From Gammaproteobacteria bacterium (lineage in GTDB: Bacteria > Pseudomonadota > Gammaproteobacteria > Chromatiales > Chromatiaceae), in contig JANEMA010000003.1 of assembly GCA_024510845.1 (NCBI GenBank), positions 1 to 64,000 of the forward strand: 64,000 nucleotides of DNA, given 5' to 3'. Shown here in pieces: positions 30,786 through 40,035 of this stretch (the first letter of the stretch is position 1; each line of letters begins with the position of its first letter). The translations under genes and the position numbers were made by a program. The notes beneath the pieces were generated by a model, which saw only the letters and a list, made by a program, of their open reading frames with translations, was not told the DNA's origin and did not search any database.

Positions 30786-32159
30786 ATGAAGATTATCATT
30801 CTGGGTGCCGGACAGGTGGGTACCTCGGTGGCGCACAATCTGGCCTCGGAGGCCAATGACATCACCGTGGTCGATCAGAACGGCGAGTTGCTGTGCGATC
30901 TTGCCGACCGCCTGGACATCCGCACTGTGCAGGGACTGGCCTCGCATCCCGGCGTGCTCGCCCAGGCCGGCGCGGACGATGCCGACATGCTGATCGCGGT
31001 GACCAACAGCGACGAGGTCAATATGGTGGCCTGCCAGGCTGCCTGGACCCTGTTTCACACCCCACGCAAGATAGCACGAGTGCGTGCTCCGGAATACATC
31101 AAGCACCCGGCGCTTTTCTCGCAGGAGGCGCTGTCCATCGACGTGCTGATCAGTCCCGAGCAGTTGGTCACCGACTACATCATGCGCCTGATCGAGCACC
31201 CCGGTGCCTTGCAGGTGCTCGATTTTGCGGGTGGTCGGGTGCGCTTGGTGGCGGTACGCGCTTTCTACGGCGGACCACTGGTCGGCCACGAGATCCGCGA
31301 CCTGAATGAATGGCTCAAGGGTGGTGAGGCGCGTATTGCTGCCATCTATCGCAAGGGACGGGCCATCGAGCCGCAGGGCAACACAGTGATCGAGGCCGAC
31401 GACGAGGTGTTCTTCCTCGCCGCGGCGCAGAATATCCAGGCGGTGCTCAAGACCCTGCGGCGCTCGGAAAAGCCATTTCGTCGCCTGATCTTCGTCGGTG
31501 GTGGCAATATTGGCCGTCGTCTCGCCCAGGCGCTGGAGAACAATTTCCGGGTGAAGCTGATCGAGCGTGACCCCGAGCGCGTGGAGAACGTCGCCGAGAG
31601 CCTGCGCAACACTATCGTGCTGCATGGTGATGCCGCTGACGAGAACCTGTTGCTCGAGGAGAACATCGAGGAGACCGATGTTTTCTGCGCGGTGACCAAC
31701 GACGACGAGGCCAATATCCTCTCGGCGATGCTGGCCAAGCGCCTGGGGGCACGTAAGGTGATGGCCCTGATCAACCGGGCGGCGTATGTGGATCTGGTGC
31801 AGTCGGACGTGATCGACATCGCGATCTCACCGCAGCACGCCACTATCGGTTCCCTGCTGACCCACGTGCGACGTGGCGACGTGGTTGTGGTGCATTCGCT
31901 GCGCAGGGGGGCGGCAGAGGCCATCGAGGCGGTGGCACACGGCGATCACAAGACCTCACGTGTGGTCGGTCGCACGATCGAGGGTATCAAGTTGCCCAAG
32001 GGGACCAATATCGGCGCTATCGTTCGTGGTGACGAGGTCATTGTCGCCCACCACGACACTGTGATCGAATCCGAGGATCATGTCATCCTGTTCCTCATGG
32101 ACAAGCGCCGCATCCACGAGGTCGAACGCCTGTTCGCGGTGGACATCATCTTCCTCTGA
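30786..32159 (+). CDS. trkA: Trk potassium uptake regulator TrkA
   Basis: The 457-residue cytoplasmic NAD(H)-binding subunit of the Trk K+ uptake system has two RCK-N/RCK-C pairs: [20 protein letters not shown] begins the first Rossmann domain and [19 protein letters not shown] the second. ATG 30786 has a strong GGGAG upstream and matches the family start. Its membrane partner trkH lies next door in converging orientation, so the two are not in one operon here. Confidence 0.97.
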   Translation: MKIIILGAGQVGTSVAHNLASEANDITVVDQNGELLCDLADRLDIRTVQGLASHPGVLAQAGADDADMLIAVTNSDEVNMVACQAAWTLFHTPRKIARVRAPEYIKHPALFSQEALSIDVLISPEQLVTDYIMRLIEHPGALQVLDFAGGRVRLVAVRAFYGGPLVGHEIRDLNEWLKGGEARIAAIYRKGRAIEPQGNTVIEADDEVFFLAAAQNIQAVLKTLRRSEKPFRRLIFVGGGNIGRRLAQALENNFRVKLIERDPERVENVAESLRNTIVLHGDAADENLLLEENIEETDVFCAVTNDDEANILSAMLAKRLGARKVMALINRAAYVDLVQSDVIDIAISPQHATIGSLLTHVRRGDVVVVHSLRRGAAEAIEAVAHGDHKTSRVVGRTIEGIKLPKGTNIGAIVRGDEVIVAHHDTVIESEDHVILFLMDKRRIHEVERLFAVDIIFL

Positions 32160-32304
32160 CATCATGTACCTGCAATCGGCCCATCCTGGTCCCGACTGCG
32201 GCCTTTGCCTACTGGTATGAATGTCTTCGATGCCTTGGGCCATGTTTTCTCGACAAGTGGATATGGTTTTCACCACACTACTCCGGTCTTCTGGATGGAT
32301 CGAG

Positions 32305-33750
32305 TCAGGCGCGCCAGAACTCGGGAGTCATCAGCACCAGGATGGTGAAGATCTCGAGGCGTCCAAGCAGCATGGCGAACACGGCGATCAGCTTGCTTGG
32401 TTCGGATACCGAGCTGAAGCTGGTGGCCACTTCTCCCAGTCCGGGACCCAGATTGTTCATGGTGGCGGCAATAGCCGAAAAGGCGGAGACCTGGTCCAAC
32501 CCGGTGGCCATCATCAACAGCATCAAGATCACGAAGCTTACGACGTAGGCTGCCATGAAGCCCCATACCGCCTGTACCGTCTGCGCCGAGATCACTTGGT
32601 TGCCCACGCGGATCGGTAGTTGCGCGCGTGGGTGGATCAGACGGCGTACCTCGCGCCACCCTTGGTGAGTGAGCAGTACGATGCGTACTACCTTCATGCC
32701 GCCGGCGGTGGACCCGCCACAACCGCCGATGAAGCTGATGAAGATCAGAAGCACCGGCACGAAGCTGGGCCAGTGTGAGAAATCCACGGTTCCGAAACCG
32801 GTGCTGGTGATTACTGATATCACTTCGAAGATGCTGTTGCGCAGGGCGCTGACATAGTCGGGGTAGGTCCCGGCGAAGTGCAGAAAGCCACTGATCACCA
32901 ACACCATTGCGAGAATGATCAGCAGGAAGGCGCGGACTTCCACGTTACCCAGGTAGGTGAGCGGGTTGCGTTGCCGCCATGCCAGATAGTGTACGCTGAA
33001 GTTGATCGCGCCCAGGGTCATGAACAGAATGGATATGCCCTCGATCAGCGGGTTGTCGAAGAAGCCCAGGTTGGCGTCGTGGGTCGAGAAGCCGCCAGTG
33101 GAGACGGTGGAGAAGGCATGTGCTATGGCGTCGAATCCGCTCATGCCAGCCAGCCAGTAGGCCAGGGCGCAGGCACCGGTCATGCCCACGTAGAAGCTCC
33201 AGAGATAACGGGCGGTCTGACTCAGGCGGGGGGTGAGCTTTTCTTCCTTGAATGGACCCGGGGCTTCGGCCTTGTACAGCTGCATGCCACCGATGCCCAG
33301 CATGGGCAGCACCGCGATGGCGAGCACAATCATGCCCATGCCGCCCAGCCACTGGAGCAATTGACGGTAGAACAGCAGGGAGTGCGGCAGCTTGTCGAGA
33401 CCGCTGATCACCGTAGCGCCGGTGGTAGTGAATGCCGAGACTGCTTCGAACAATGCGTCCACGGGGCCGAGGTGGGCGCTGAGCACGAAGGGCAGTGAGG
33501 CCAAGCTGCCCACGCCGGTCCAGAACAGGGCGACTACCAGGAATCCGTCGCGATTGTTCAAGTTGTGGCGTGCGCGTCCTCCAACCAGCAGGAAGACGAG
33601 ACCGGCGCCCAGGCTGGTGCCGATGGCCTGCAGAAAATGCCCGACCTCCTGCTCGCCGTAGAGGACCGCGACTGCCAGCGGAGCGAGCAGGACCAGGCCA
33701 AAGCCGAGTGAGAAGAAACCGATGATGCGGGCGATGGTGCGGATGTGCAT
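32305..33750 (-). CDS. trkH: Trk potassium transporter TrkH
   Basis: The 481-residue integral membrane protein has the four-fold P-loop/TM architecture. The selectivity-filter turns are visible in order: AFTTTGATVI, STVSTGGFSTHD, VITSTGFGTVDF and ATMNNLGPGLGEV. With TrkA it forms the K+/H+ coupled uptake system. It converges on trkA with about 145 bases between; no terminator hairpin is obvious there. Upstream lies a region disrupted by an IS remnant. Confidence 0.97.
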   Translation of the reverse strand: MHIRTIARIIGFFSLGFGLVLLAPLAVAVLYGEQEVGHFLQAIGTSLGAGLVFLLVGGRARHNLNNRDGFLVVALFWTGVGSLASLPFVLSAHLGPVDALFEAVSAFTTTGATVISGLDKLPHSLLFYRQLLQWLGGMGMIVLAIAVLPMLGIGGMQLYKAEAPGPFKEEKLTPRLSQTARYLWSFYVGMTGACALAYWLAGMSGFDAIAHAFSTVSTGGFSTHDANLGFFDNPLIEGISILFMTLGAINFSVHYLAWRQRNPLTYLGNVEVRAFLLIILAMVLVISGFLHFAGTYPDYVSALRNSIFEVISVITSTGFGTVDFSHWPSFVPVLLIFISFIGGCGGSTAGGMKVVRIVLLTHQGWREVRRLIHPRAQLPIRVGNQVISAQTVQAVWGFMAAYVVSFVILMLLMMATGLDQVSAFSAIAATMNNLGPGLGEVATSFSSVSEPSKLIAVFAMLLGRLEIFTILVLMTPEFWRA

Positions 33751-34092
33751 GGTGGTCTTGGGCTGTCAGGGCAAGATGCTGCGTTCCAGTGTGGCACAGT
33801 TTGCCTGCTCGATGGTCAGTCTCAGCGCGGTGTTGGCGTACAGATCGTCGGGGTGAGCCTCGTGCTCCAGCGCCGAATACCTCGCTTTCAACATCTTGTT
33901 GTGGAGACTGAGATTGACTTTGTCCTCGGTTCATTGCCGGTTCTGGATGTTCTGCACCTATTCGGAACAGCTTACGCACACACCACTGGTGTTGGCCAGG
34001 ATGTCCGGTAGTACCGGGGTGTCGCGTGGCTGCAGGACCCGCTCGGACTGGGGAGTGACGGGGTCGTTTTGCCGCCTCGACCATCAGCCACG
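33751..34092. other. Region between trkH and IS copy C, possible gene fragment
   Basis: No intact gene is present. The minus strand at about 33765-33930 reads NKMLKARYSALEHEAHPDDL, then ALRLTIEQANCATLERSIL and a stop, with an earlier in-frame stop and no start. It may be the tail of a gene cut by the IS event; I do not recognise it. Confidence 0.25.
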
Positions 34093-34120
34093 CATGGATA
34101 ACACCGGCGTTTGCGACCAT

Positions 34121-34614
34121 GGTCGTGAGTCGATTCCGCCGGAGAAGCTTCTGAGAGCCCAACTGCTGATGGCATTCTGCACTATTCGCAGCGAACGCCA
34201 GTTCAGTTGTATGGAACAGGTCGACTACTGGAAGGAGATATTGCACGACGCTTCTTTGCCCGGGTGTTCGGCCAGGTCGAACGGGGCGGCCTGCTGTTCA
34301 GGGAATACTTCAGCGTGGATGGCACGATGATCGAGGCGCAGGCCTCGCTCAAGAGCTACCGACCAAAGGATGAAGAGGATCCACCTGGAGGTGGAGTCCG
34401 TAATCCCGATGTCGATTTCCACGGAGAGGAGCGGTGCCGGGACACGCAGAATCCAAGACTGACATTGAGGAATGCCTCGGCCGGGCCAAGACGGTTGGTG
34501 GGTTGCGCGAGAGCCAGTTTGTGGGGCGCGATAAGGCCGGGCTTTCAGTTTGTGCTGAGCATGGCTGCTACAACACTAGTTCGCATGCACAATCTCAAAG
34601 GGGTGGCACGATGA
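34121..34614 (+). pseudogene. Decayed IS transposase, copy C
   Basis: This belongs to the same transposase family as copies A and B. IPPEKLLRAQLLMAFCTIRS is in one frame. After a frame change comes LLEGDIARRFFARVFGQVER, YFSVDGTMIEAQASLKSYRP and GGGVRNPDVDFHGEERC. A large deletion then joins this to the C-terminal part (EECLGRAKTVGGLRESQFVG in one frame, FQFVLSMAATTLVRMHNL in another). The IS 3'-end repeat seen in A and B is missing. Confidence 0.82.
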
Positions 34615-34734
34615 CGGAAAAGGTGTCAAGGGGGCAGTGCGCCTGTGGGTAATGTTTGTATCCTGTCCCGGGGCATTGTCCTGCATGTCGTGTTCCAATC
34701 GCCAAATTGTCGATACACATAGTATCCTGCGCGC

Positions 34735-37446
34735 ATGGAAAATCGTCCCCCCTTGATTCTCGTCGATGGGTCTTCGTATCTGTTTCGGGCTTTCCACGCG
34801 CTGCCGGCATTGACCAATTCGCAGGGCCAGCCCACTGGCGCTATCGTCGGTGTGGTGAACATGCTGCGCAAGTTGCGCAACGATTACCAGCCCACGCATT
34901 TCGCCGTGGTGTTCGACGCTCCGGGCAAGACCTTCCGCGACGACCTGTATGCCGAGTACAAGGCCAACCGCCCGCCCATGCCCGACGAACTGCGGATGCA
35001 GATCGAGCGGCTGCACGAGATCATCCGCGCGATGGGATTGCCGCTGCTGGTGATCGACGGGGTGGAGGCCGACGACGTGATCGGCACCCTCGCCCGCCAG
35101 GCCGCTGAGCAGGGCATGGATGTACTCATCTCCACCGGTGACAAGGACATGGCGCAGCTGGTGGGCGAACATGTCACCCTGGTCGATACCCTGCAGGATA
35201 CGGTGCTCGATCGCGAGGGGGTGATCGCCAAGTTCAGCGTGGCTCCGGAGCAGATCGTGGACTACCTGACCCTGGTCGGCGACACATCGGACAATATCCC
35301 CGGGGTGCCCAAGGTCGGTCCCAAGACCGCGGCCAAGTGGTTGCAGCAGTACGGTTTGCTCGACGCGCTGGTGGTGCATGCCGACGAGATCCGTGGCAGG
35401 GTGGGCGAGAATTTGCGTGCCAGCCTGGATCAACTGCCTTTGTCGAAGCAACTGGCCACTATCAAGTGCGATGTCGAATTGCCGCTGGCACCACAGGATC
35501 TGGTGCCCGGTGAGCCCGATGTGGTGCGTCTGCGAGTGATTTATCGCGAGCTCGAGGCACGGCGATTACTCGCTGTACTGGAAGAGGAGGTGGGCGAGGA
35601 AGATGGCGGTGACGAACGGCCATCAGAGGTTGCTCAGGATTACCCGATCATCACTGATGAGGCAGTGTTCGAAGACTGGTTGCAACGGCTGGAGGCAGCG
35701 GATCTGTTCGCCTTCGATACCGAGACCACCAGTCTGAACTACATGCAGGCCGAGGTGGTTGGCGTGTCCTTCGCGGTGGCTCCCGGTGAGGCGGCCTATG
35801 TGCCATTGGCGCACAACGATCCGGACACCCCGCAACAGCTCGACCGTGAGCAGGTGCTGGCGCGTCTGCAGCCGCTGCTGGCCTCGGGGCGGGTGTGGCT
35901 GATCGGTCAGCACATCAAGTACGACATGAACGTACTGGCCAACCATGGCATCGTGCTGGAGGATGTCGCCTTCGACACCATGCTCGAGTCCTACGTACTG
36001 GATGCTGTCGCCGGACGTCACGACATGGACTCGCTGGCCGAGCGCTACCTGGGGTATCGCACCATCCGCTACGAGGAGATCGCCGGCAAGGGCGCGAAGC
36101 AATTGCGTTTCGAGCAGATTCCCGTGGCCCAGGCCGGCCCCTATGCCGCCGAGGATGCCGACATCGCCCTGCGCCTGCACCAGGCCCTGTGGCCGAAGCT
36201 CGAGGCCGAACCGAAGCTGGCGGCTGTGCTGCGCGAGATCGAGCTGCCGCTGGTGCCGGTGCTCTCGCGCATGGAGCGCACCGGGGTGCGGGTCGATCGT
36301 GAGATGCTGGCGTGCCAGAGCCAGGAACTGGCCGGGCGCCTGCATGCCTTGGAGCAGCAGGCCTATGCCATCGCCGGGCGGTCGTTCAACATGGGATCGC
36401 CCAAGCAGATCGGCCAGATCTTCTTCGAGGAGCTGGGCCTGCCGGTGATCCGCAAGACGCCCAAGGGGGCCCCCTCGACCTCCGAGAAGGTCCTGCAGGA
36501 ACTGGCCGAGCAGGGCTTCGAGCTGCCGCAAGTGATCCTCGAGCATCGGGGACTGGCCAAGCTCAAGTCCACCTACACCGACAAGCTGCCGGAGATGATC
36601 GACCCGCGTACCGGGCGGGTGCACACCAGCTATCACCAGGCGGTGGCCGCCACCGGTCGCCTGTCCTCGTCGGCTCCCAACCTGCAGAATATCCCGGTGC
36701 GCACCGAGGAGGGGCGGCGCATTCGCCAGGCCTTCGTGCCCGAGTCGGGCTGGATCATGCTGGCGGCCGACTATTCACAGATCGAGTTGCGCATCATGGC
36801 GCACCTCTCGGGTGACGAGGGGCTTCTGCGCGCCTTCGCCGAAGGCCGTGACATCCACCGTGCCACCGCTGCTGAGGTGTTCGGCAAAGGTGACCCTGAA
36901 AAGGTCAGCGATGAGCAGCGGCGCTCGGCCAAGGCCATCAATTTCGGTCTGATCTACGGTATGTCTGCCTTCGGACTGGCACGTCAGCTCGGTATCGAAC
37001 GCGGCGAGGCGCAGCAGTATATCGACCGCTATTTCGAGCGTTATCCGGGGGTGCGTGCCTTCATGGAACGCATCCGCGAACAGGCGTGCGAGCAGGGCTA
37101 TGTCGAGACCCTGTTCGGCCGTCGCCTGTACCTGCCCGAGATCAAGTCGCGCAATGGCGTGCGTCGGGCTGCCGCCGAGCGCACCGCCATCAATGCGCCC
37201 ATGCAGGGTACGGCAGCGGATATCATCAAACGTGCCATGATCGTGCTGGCTGGCTGGCTGCAACGGGAGGCTCCCGAGGTGCGTTTGCTGATGCAGGTAC
37301 ATGATGAGCTGGTGTTCGAGGTGGCGCCGGAGGTACTGGAGCCGGCTCGCGAGCGTATCCGTGAGTACATGTCGGGGGCCGCCGAGCTGGCGGTGCCTCT
37401 GGTAGTGGATATCGGGGTTGGTGAGAACTGGGATCAGGCGCACTGA
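34735..37446 (+). CDS. polA: DNA polymerase I
   Basis: The 903-residue repair and Okazaki-processing polymerase has all three domains. The 5'-3' exonuclease begins PLILVDGSSYLFRAFHALPA and includes GDKDMAQLV. The 3'-5' exonuclease motif is FAFDTETTSLNYM, with DxE intact. The polymerase domain has TGRLSSSAPNLQNIPVRTEE, MLAADYSQIELRIMAHLSGD, AKAINFGLIYGMSAFGLA (O-helix) and LLMQVHDELVFEV. It is monocistronic and starts about 120 bases after the IS remnant. Confidence 0.98.
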   Translation: MENRPPLILVDGSSYLFRAFHALPALTNSQGQPTGAIVGVVNMLRKLRNDYQPTHFAVVFDAPGKTFRDDLYAEYKANRPPMPDELRMQIERLHEIIRAMGLPLLVIDGVEADDVIGTLARQAAEQGMDVLISTGDKDMAQLVGEHVTLVDTLQDTVLDREGVIAKFSVAPEQIVDYLTLVGDTSDNIPGVPKVGPKTAAKWLQQYGLLDALVVHADEIRGRVGENLRASLDQLPLSKQLATIKCDVELPLAPQDLVPGEPDVVRLRVIYRELEARRLLAVLEEEVGEEDGGDERPSEVAQDYPIITDEAVFEDWLQRLEAADLFAFDTETTSLNYMQAEVVGVSFAVAPGEAAYVPLAHNDPDTPQQLDREQVLARLQPLLASGRVWLIGQHIKYDMNVLANHGIVLEDVAFDTMLESYVLDAVAGRHDMDSLAERYLGYRTIRYEEIAGKGAKQLRFEQIPVAQAGPYAAEDADIALRLHQALWPKLEAEPKLAAVLREIELPLVPVLSRMERTGVRVDREMLACQSQELAGRLHALEQQAYAIAGRSFNMGSPKQIGQIFFEELGLPVIRKTPKGAPSTSEKVLQELAEQGFELPQVILEHRGLAKLKSTYTDKLPEMIDPRTGRVHTSYHQAVAATGRLSSSAPNLQNIPVRTEEGRRIRQAFVPESGWIMLAADYSQIELRIMAHLSGDEGLLRAFAEGRDIHRATAAEVFGKGDPEKVSDEQRRSAKAINFGLIYGMSAFGLARQLGIERGEAQQYIDRYFERYPGVRAFMERIREQACEQGYVETLFGRRLYLPEIKSRNGVRRAAAERTAINAPMQGTAADIIKRAMIVLAGWLQREAPEVRLLMQVHDELVFEVAPEVLEPARERIREYMSGAAELAVPLVVDIGVGENWDQAH

Positions 37447-37447
37447 A

Positions 37448-37469
37448 CCCTGTCCATTCGACGACAGGG
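37448..37469 (+). terminator. Possible polA terminator hairpin
   Basis: A 7-bp stem CCCTGTC/GACAGGG with an 8-base loop follows the polA stop by one base. No T tract follows, so it may be a stabilising hairpin rather than a true terminator. Confidence 0.35.
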
Positions 37470-37746
37470 ATGTGTGTGGTCGGTGTGGAATTACTGGTGG
37501 CAGGTGATCATGGGCGATGATCAGCCGGGTCTTCGTCTGGGTACTTGCTACTTTCTCCGATGCCGGTTCCTGCCTTTTTCACCGTGTCGTCGATTACCAG
37601 GCCAACCATGGCCAGGCAGTGTGGTACATGAGTTCCAGCGTCATCATCTGATACCGAATGGTATTGTGCAGAAGCTGGTAGTCGAGGTGCTGTACTTGGT
37701 TGTGCGCATCGCCCTTGCTGCCGGGTGTCTGTTCCGCGGGTCCGCC
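37470..37746. other. Intergenic region, no supported gene
   Basis: Between converging polA and the phosphofructokinase gene there is no intact gene. A minus-strand stretch (QVQHLDYQLLHNTIRYQMMT, then a stop) looks mildly coding-like but has no start or recognisable family. Confidence 0.3.
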
Positions 37747-37775
37747 GAAAAAACCCCGCCACGGTGGGCGGGGTT
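37747..37775 (-). terminator. Intrinsic terminator of the PPi-phosphofructokinase operon
   Basis: A perfect 9-bp stem AACCCCGCC/GGCGGGGTT with a 6-base loop is followed on the minus strand by TTTTTTCGG. It lies about 20 bases after the gene's stop. Confidence 0.85.
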
Positions 37776-37795
37776 CATGTGTCGAGCGGATTCCT

Positions 37796-39052
37796 TCAGA
37801 TCTCGAAGGGTGGTAGCTTCTTCTCGATAGTGGCCAGCCTGAGGGTCACGTAGCGCGGCATGCCGTTTTCGTCGTACTTGGGATAGGCTTCGCCCTTGAT
37901 CAGTGGATAGAGGTATTCCTTGCACTTGTCGGTGATGCCGTAACCGTCTTCGGAGATGAAGTCCAGGGGCATCATCTTCTCGACGTTGGCGACCTCGGAC
38001 AGCGGGGCCTCGCCAATACTCCACTTGTAGGGCGAGGAAGACTCACGCACCACGGTGGGCATGATGGAGTTCTTGCCTTCCAGTGCCTTTTCGACCGCGG
38101 TGGCGCCCAAGGCGTAGGCCTGTTCCACGTCGGATTCCGAGGCCAGGTGGCGTGCTGCGCGCTGCAGGTAGTCGGCCACCGCCCAGTGGAACTTGTGGCC
38201 CAGGACATCCTTGATCATGTTCGCGACCACCGGGGCGGCGCCGCCGAGCTGGGCGTGACCGAAGGAGTCGCGGGTACCCTGCTCGGCCAGGAACTTGCCG
38301 TCCGGCCAGTGGCAGCCCTCGGAGACCACCACGGTGCAGTAGCCGTGTTCCTTCACCCTGGTGTCCACCGCGGTGAGGAACTTGTCCTTGTCGAATTCCA
38401 CCTCGGGGAACAGGGTCACGACCGGGATGCCGTAGTCCTCGACCAAGGCGCCGGCGGCGGCAATCCAACCGGCATGGCGGCCCATGACCTCGATCACGAA
38501 GATCTTGGTCGAGGTCGCGGCCATGGAGCGCACGTCATAGCTGGCCTCCAGGGTGGAGACGGCGATGTATTTGGCCACCGAGCCGAAGCCTGGGCAGTTG
38601 TCGGTGATTGGAAGGTCGTTGTCCACGGTCTTGGGGATATGGATGGCCTGCACAGGGAAGCCCATCTTCTCGGACAGCTGCGAGATCTTGTAGCAGGTGT
38701 CGGCCGAGTCGCCGCCGCCGTTGTAGAAGAAATAGCCGATATTGTGGGCCTTGAAGATCTCGATCAGCCGTTCGTACTCGCGCTGGTTCTCTTCCAGACT
38801 TTTGAGCTTGTAGCGGCAAGAACCGAAGGCACCCGAGGGGGTGCTCTTGAGTGCCGCTACGGCTTCGTCCGACTCCTGGCTGGTGTCGATCAGTTCCTCG
38901 GTGAGCGCGCCGATGATGCCGTTGCGACCGGCATAGACGTTGGCGATCTTGTCGGGGTGCTTGCGGCAGGTCTCGATGACCCCGCATGCCGATGCATTGA
39001 TGACGGCGGTCACGCCGCCGGATTGGGCGTAAAAGGCATTTTTGGCACTCAT
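37796..39052 (-). CDS. pfp: Pyrophosphate-dependent 6-phosphofructokinase
   Basis: The 418-residue enzyme reversibly interconverts fructose-6-phosphate and fructose-1,6-bisphosphate with PPi as phosphoryl donor. NGGGDSADT at 111-119 places Asp where ATP enzymes have Gly, and PKTVDND at 140-146 supplies the Lys that blocks ATP and marks the PPi type. MGRHAGWIAAAGAL is the substrate loop. ATG 39052 has AGAGG 7 bases upstream; two in-frame ATGs (39058, 39070) are less well placed. PPi-type enzymes are frequent in methanotrophs and autotrophic sulfur oxidisers, where they can also serve the Calvin cycle. It follows a 118-residue hypothetical gene in one operon. Confidence 0.95.
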   Translation of the reverse strand: MSAKNAFYAQSGGVTAVINASACGVIETCRKHPDKIANVYAGRNGIIGALTEELIDTSQESDEAVAALKSTPSGAFGSCRYKLKSLEENQREYERLIEIFKAHNIGYFFYNGGGDSADTCYKISQLSEKMGFPVQAIHIPKTVDNDLPITDNCPGFGSVAKYIAVSTLEASYDVRSMAATSTKIFVIEVMGRHAGWIAAAGALVEDYGIPVVTLFPEVEFDKDKFLTAVDTRVKEHGYCTVVVSEGCHWPDGKFLAEQGTRDSFGHAQLGGAAPVVANMIKDVLGHKFHWAVADYLQRAARHLASESDVEQAYALGATAVEKALEGKNSIMPTVVRESSSPYKWSIGEAPLSEVANVEKMMPLDFISEDGYGITDKCKEYLYPLIKGEAYPKYDENGMPRYVTLRLATIEKKLPPFEI

Positions 39053-39070
39053 GTTCATCCTCTTGATCAT

Positions 39071-39427
39071 TTAGGTATCCAGATTACCGTGCTCGCGGGC
39101 TGCGTAGTCGGCCTGGGCCTGCAACAGCGAGACAGTACATTCGGTGAGATCGTCGTATTCGTGCACACCGGTGCCGTATTGTTGGTAGCCCCGGTAGAAG
39201 AACTGGCAACGGTAGCGGTTTTCGCCGGTTTTGAAGATCACGAAGTGACAACTCTCGCTGTCTTCCCAGAAGAACACGGGGCACAGGCTCAGCTCGCGAT
39301 CGGCGGGGTTGAGACGGATCTCTGCGTCGGCGAATTCCAGCTTGGGCGGAGGGTCGCCGTAACGTTCCTTGAGCGTGGTCTCCACGATCCAGCGTTCGGT
39401 ATCGGTGATGTCAGAGATGTCGCTCAT
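39071..39427 (-). CDS. Hypothetical protein upstream of PPi-phosphofructokinase
   Basis: The 118-residue acidic, soluble protein has no signal peptide or membrane helix. I recognise no family. It is rich in aromatic residues and contains FFWEDSESCHFVIFKTGENR and YRCQFFYRGYQQYGTG, suggesting a compact beta-rich fold. Its stop codon lies 19 bases before the phosphofructokinase start, so the two are co-transcribed. A role tied to that enzyme is possible but unproven. Confidence 0.7.
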   Translation of the reverse strand: MSDISDITDTERWIVETTLKERYGDPPPKLEFADAEIRLNPADRELSLCPVFFWEDSESCHFVIFKTGENRYRCQFFYRGYQQYGTGVHEYDDLTECTVSLLQAQADYAAREHGNLDT

Positions 39428-39839
39428 CGGTTCGTCTCGAGAAAACGGGACACGATTCTGCCCGGCGGGCCGCCAGAATAGTGTGCAGTGTATTGTGCGA
39501 ACGATGGCGGGTCAGGCAAGACAACGAACTGAAAAACTACAGAATTCAAGTGAGCCTCTCGGGTTTCGTGAAAAGATTTTCGGAAATCCGGTCCTTGAAC
39601 ATCGACTCAATCTTTGTATCACAGCCCGCCTGCATCCGTTTCCTTGCGCTATGTCCCGCTGGTTTACAGCACAAGACAAAGCCAGAAAATGGTTTGACGC
39701 CATATTCGGATGCTCGTTTTATTTCCCCTGTCTGGCGCGGAAGCACACGCCAGAAGAACCACTCACCCGGCGTCCATCCGCCCTTGCGCTCCCTGGCGGG
39801 TAGCGGCAGTGACAAAGTGGCCGAAAAGCCCGGTTCTCA
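39428..39839. other. Long intergenic region upstream of the adk-like gene
   Basis: About 410 bases without a supported gene on either strand. Base composition is noticeably lower in G+C around 39480-39720 than in neighbouring genes. This could mark old foreign DNA or plain regulatory sequence. Confidence 0.35.
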
Positions 39840-39868
39840 TTGACAACGTAAAAATGTGCAATTAGCTT
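39840..39868 (+). promoter_or_regulatory. Candidate sigma-70 promoter of the adk-like gene
   Basis: A perfect -35 TTGACA (39840-39845) is followed after 17 bases by TAGCTT (39863-39868), which keeps the key T, A and final T of a -10 box. This would give a leader of about 160 bases before ATG 40036. Confidence 0.45.
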
Positions 39869-39916
39869 AGACTAGGGAGGACAGGGCTAGCCAATGCAAA
39901 ACACGCATGCCCCCAT

Positions 39917-39935
39917 AGGAAATTCCTAATTTCCT
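39917..39935 (+). promoter_or_regulatory. Perfect inverted repeat, candidate operator
   Basis: AGGAAATT and AATTTCCT form an 8/8 palindrome around CCT. It lies just downstream of the candidate promoter, where a repressor or LuxR/NarL-type regulator could bind. The core TAGGAAATTCCTA resembles sites of that regulator class (RcsB-like boxes); the binding protein is unknown. Confidence 0.45.
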
Positions 39936-40035
39936 GATTGATGTTGCCGGTCTGCCGGGGGGCTGGCCCTGCCGTATCGGTGAATCGTCTCGGAGCATGA
40001 ACAAAACTAAACAAGCGTGTTGCGCAGGAGCCACC

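Noticed and set aside
38147-39481. A 444-codon plus-strand frame opposite the PPi-phosphofructokinase
   Set aside because: Val/Gly/His-rich mirror of a strongly conserved gene, with no ribosome site.
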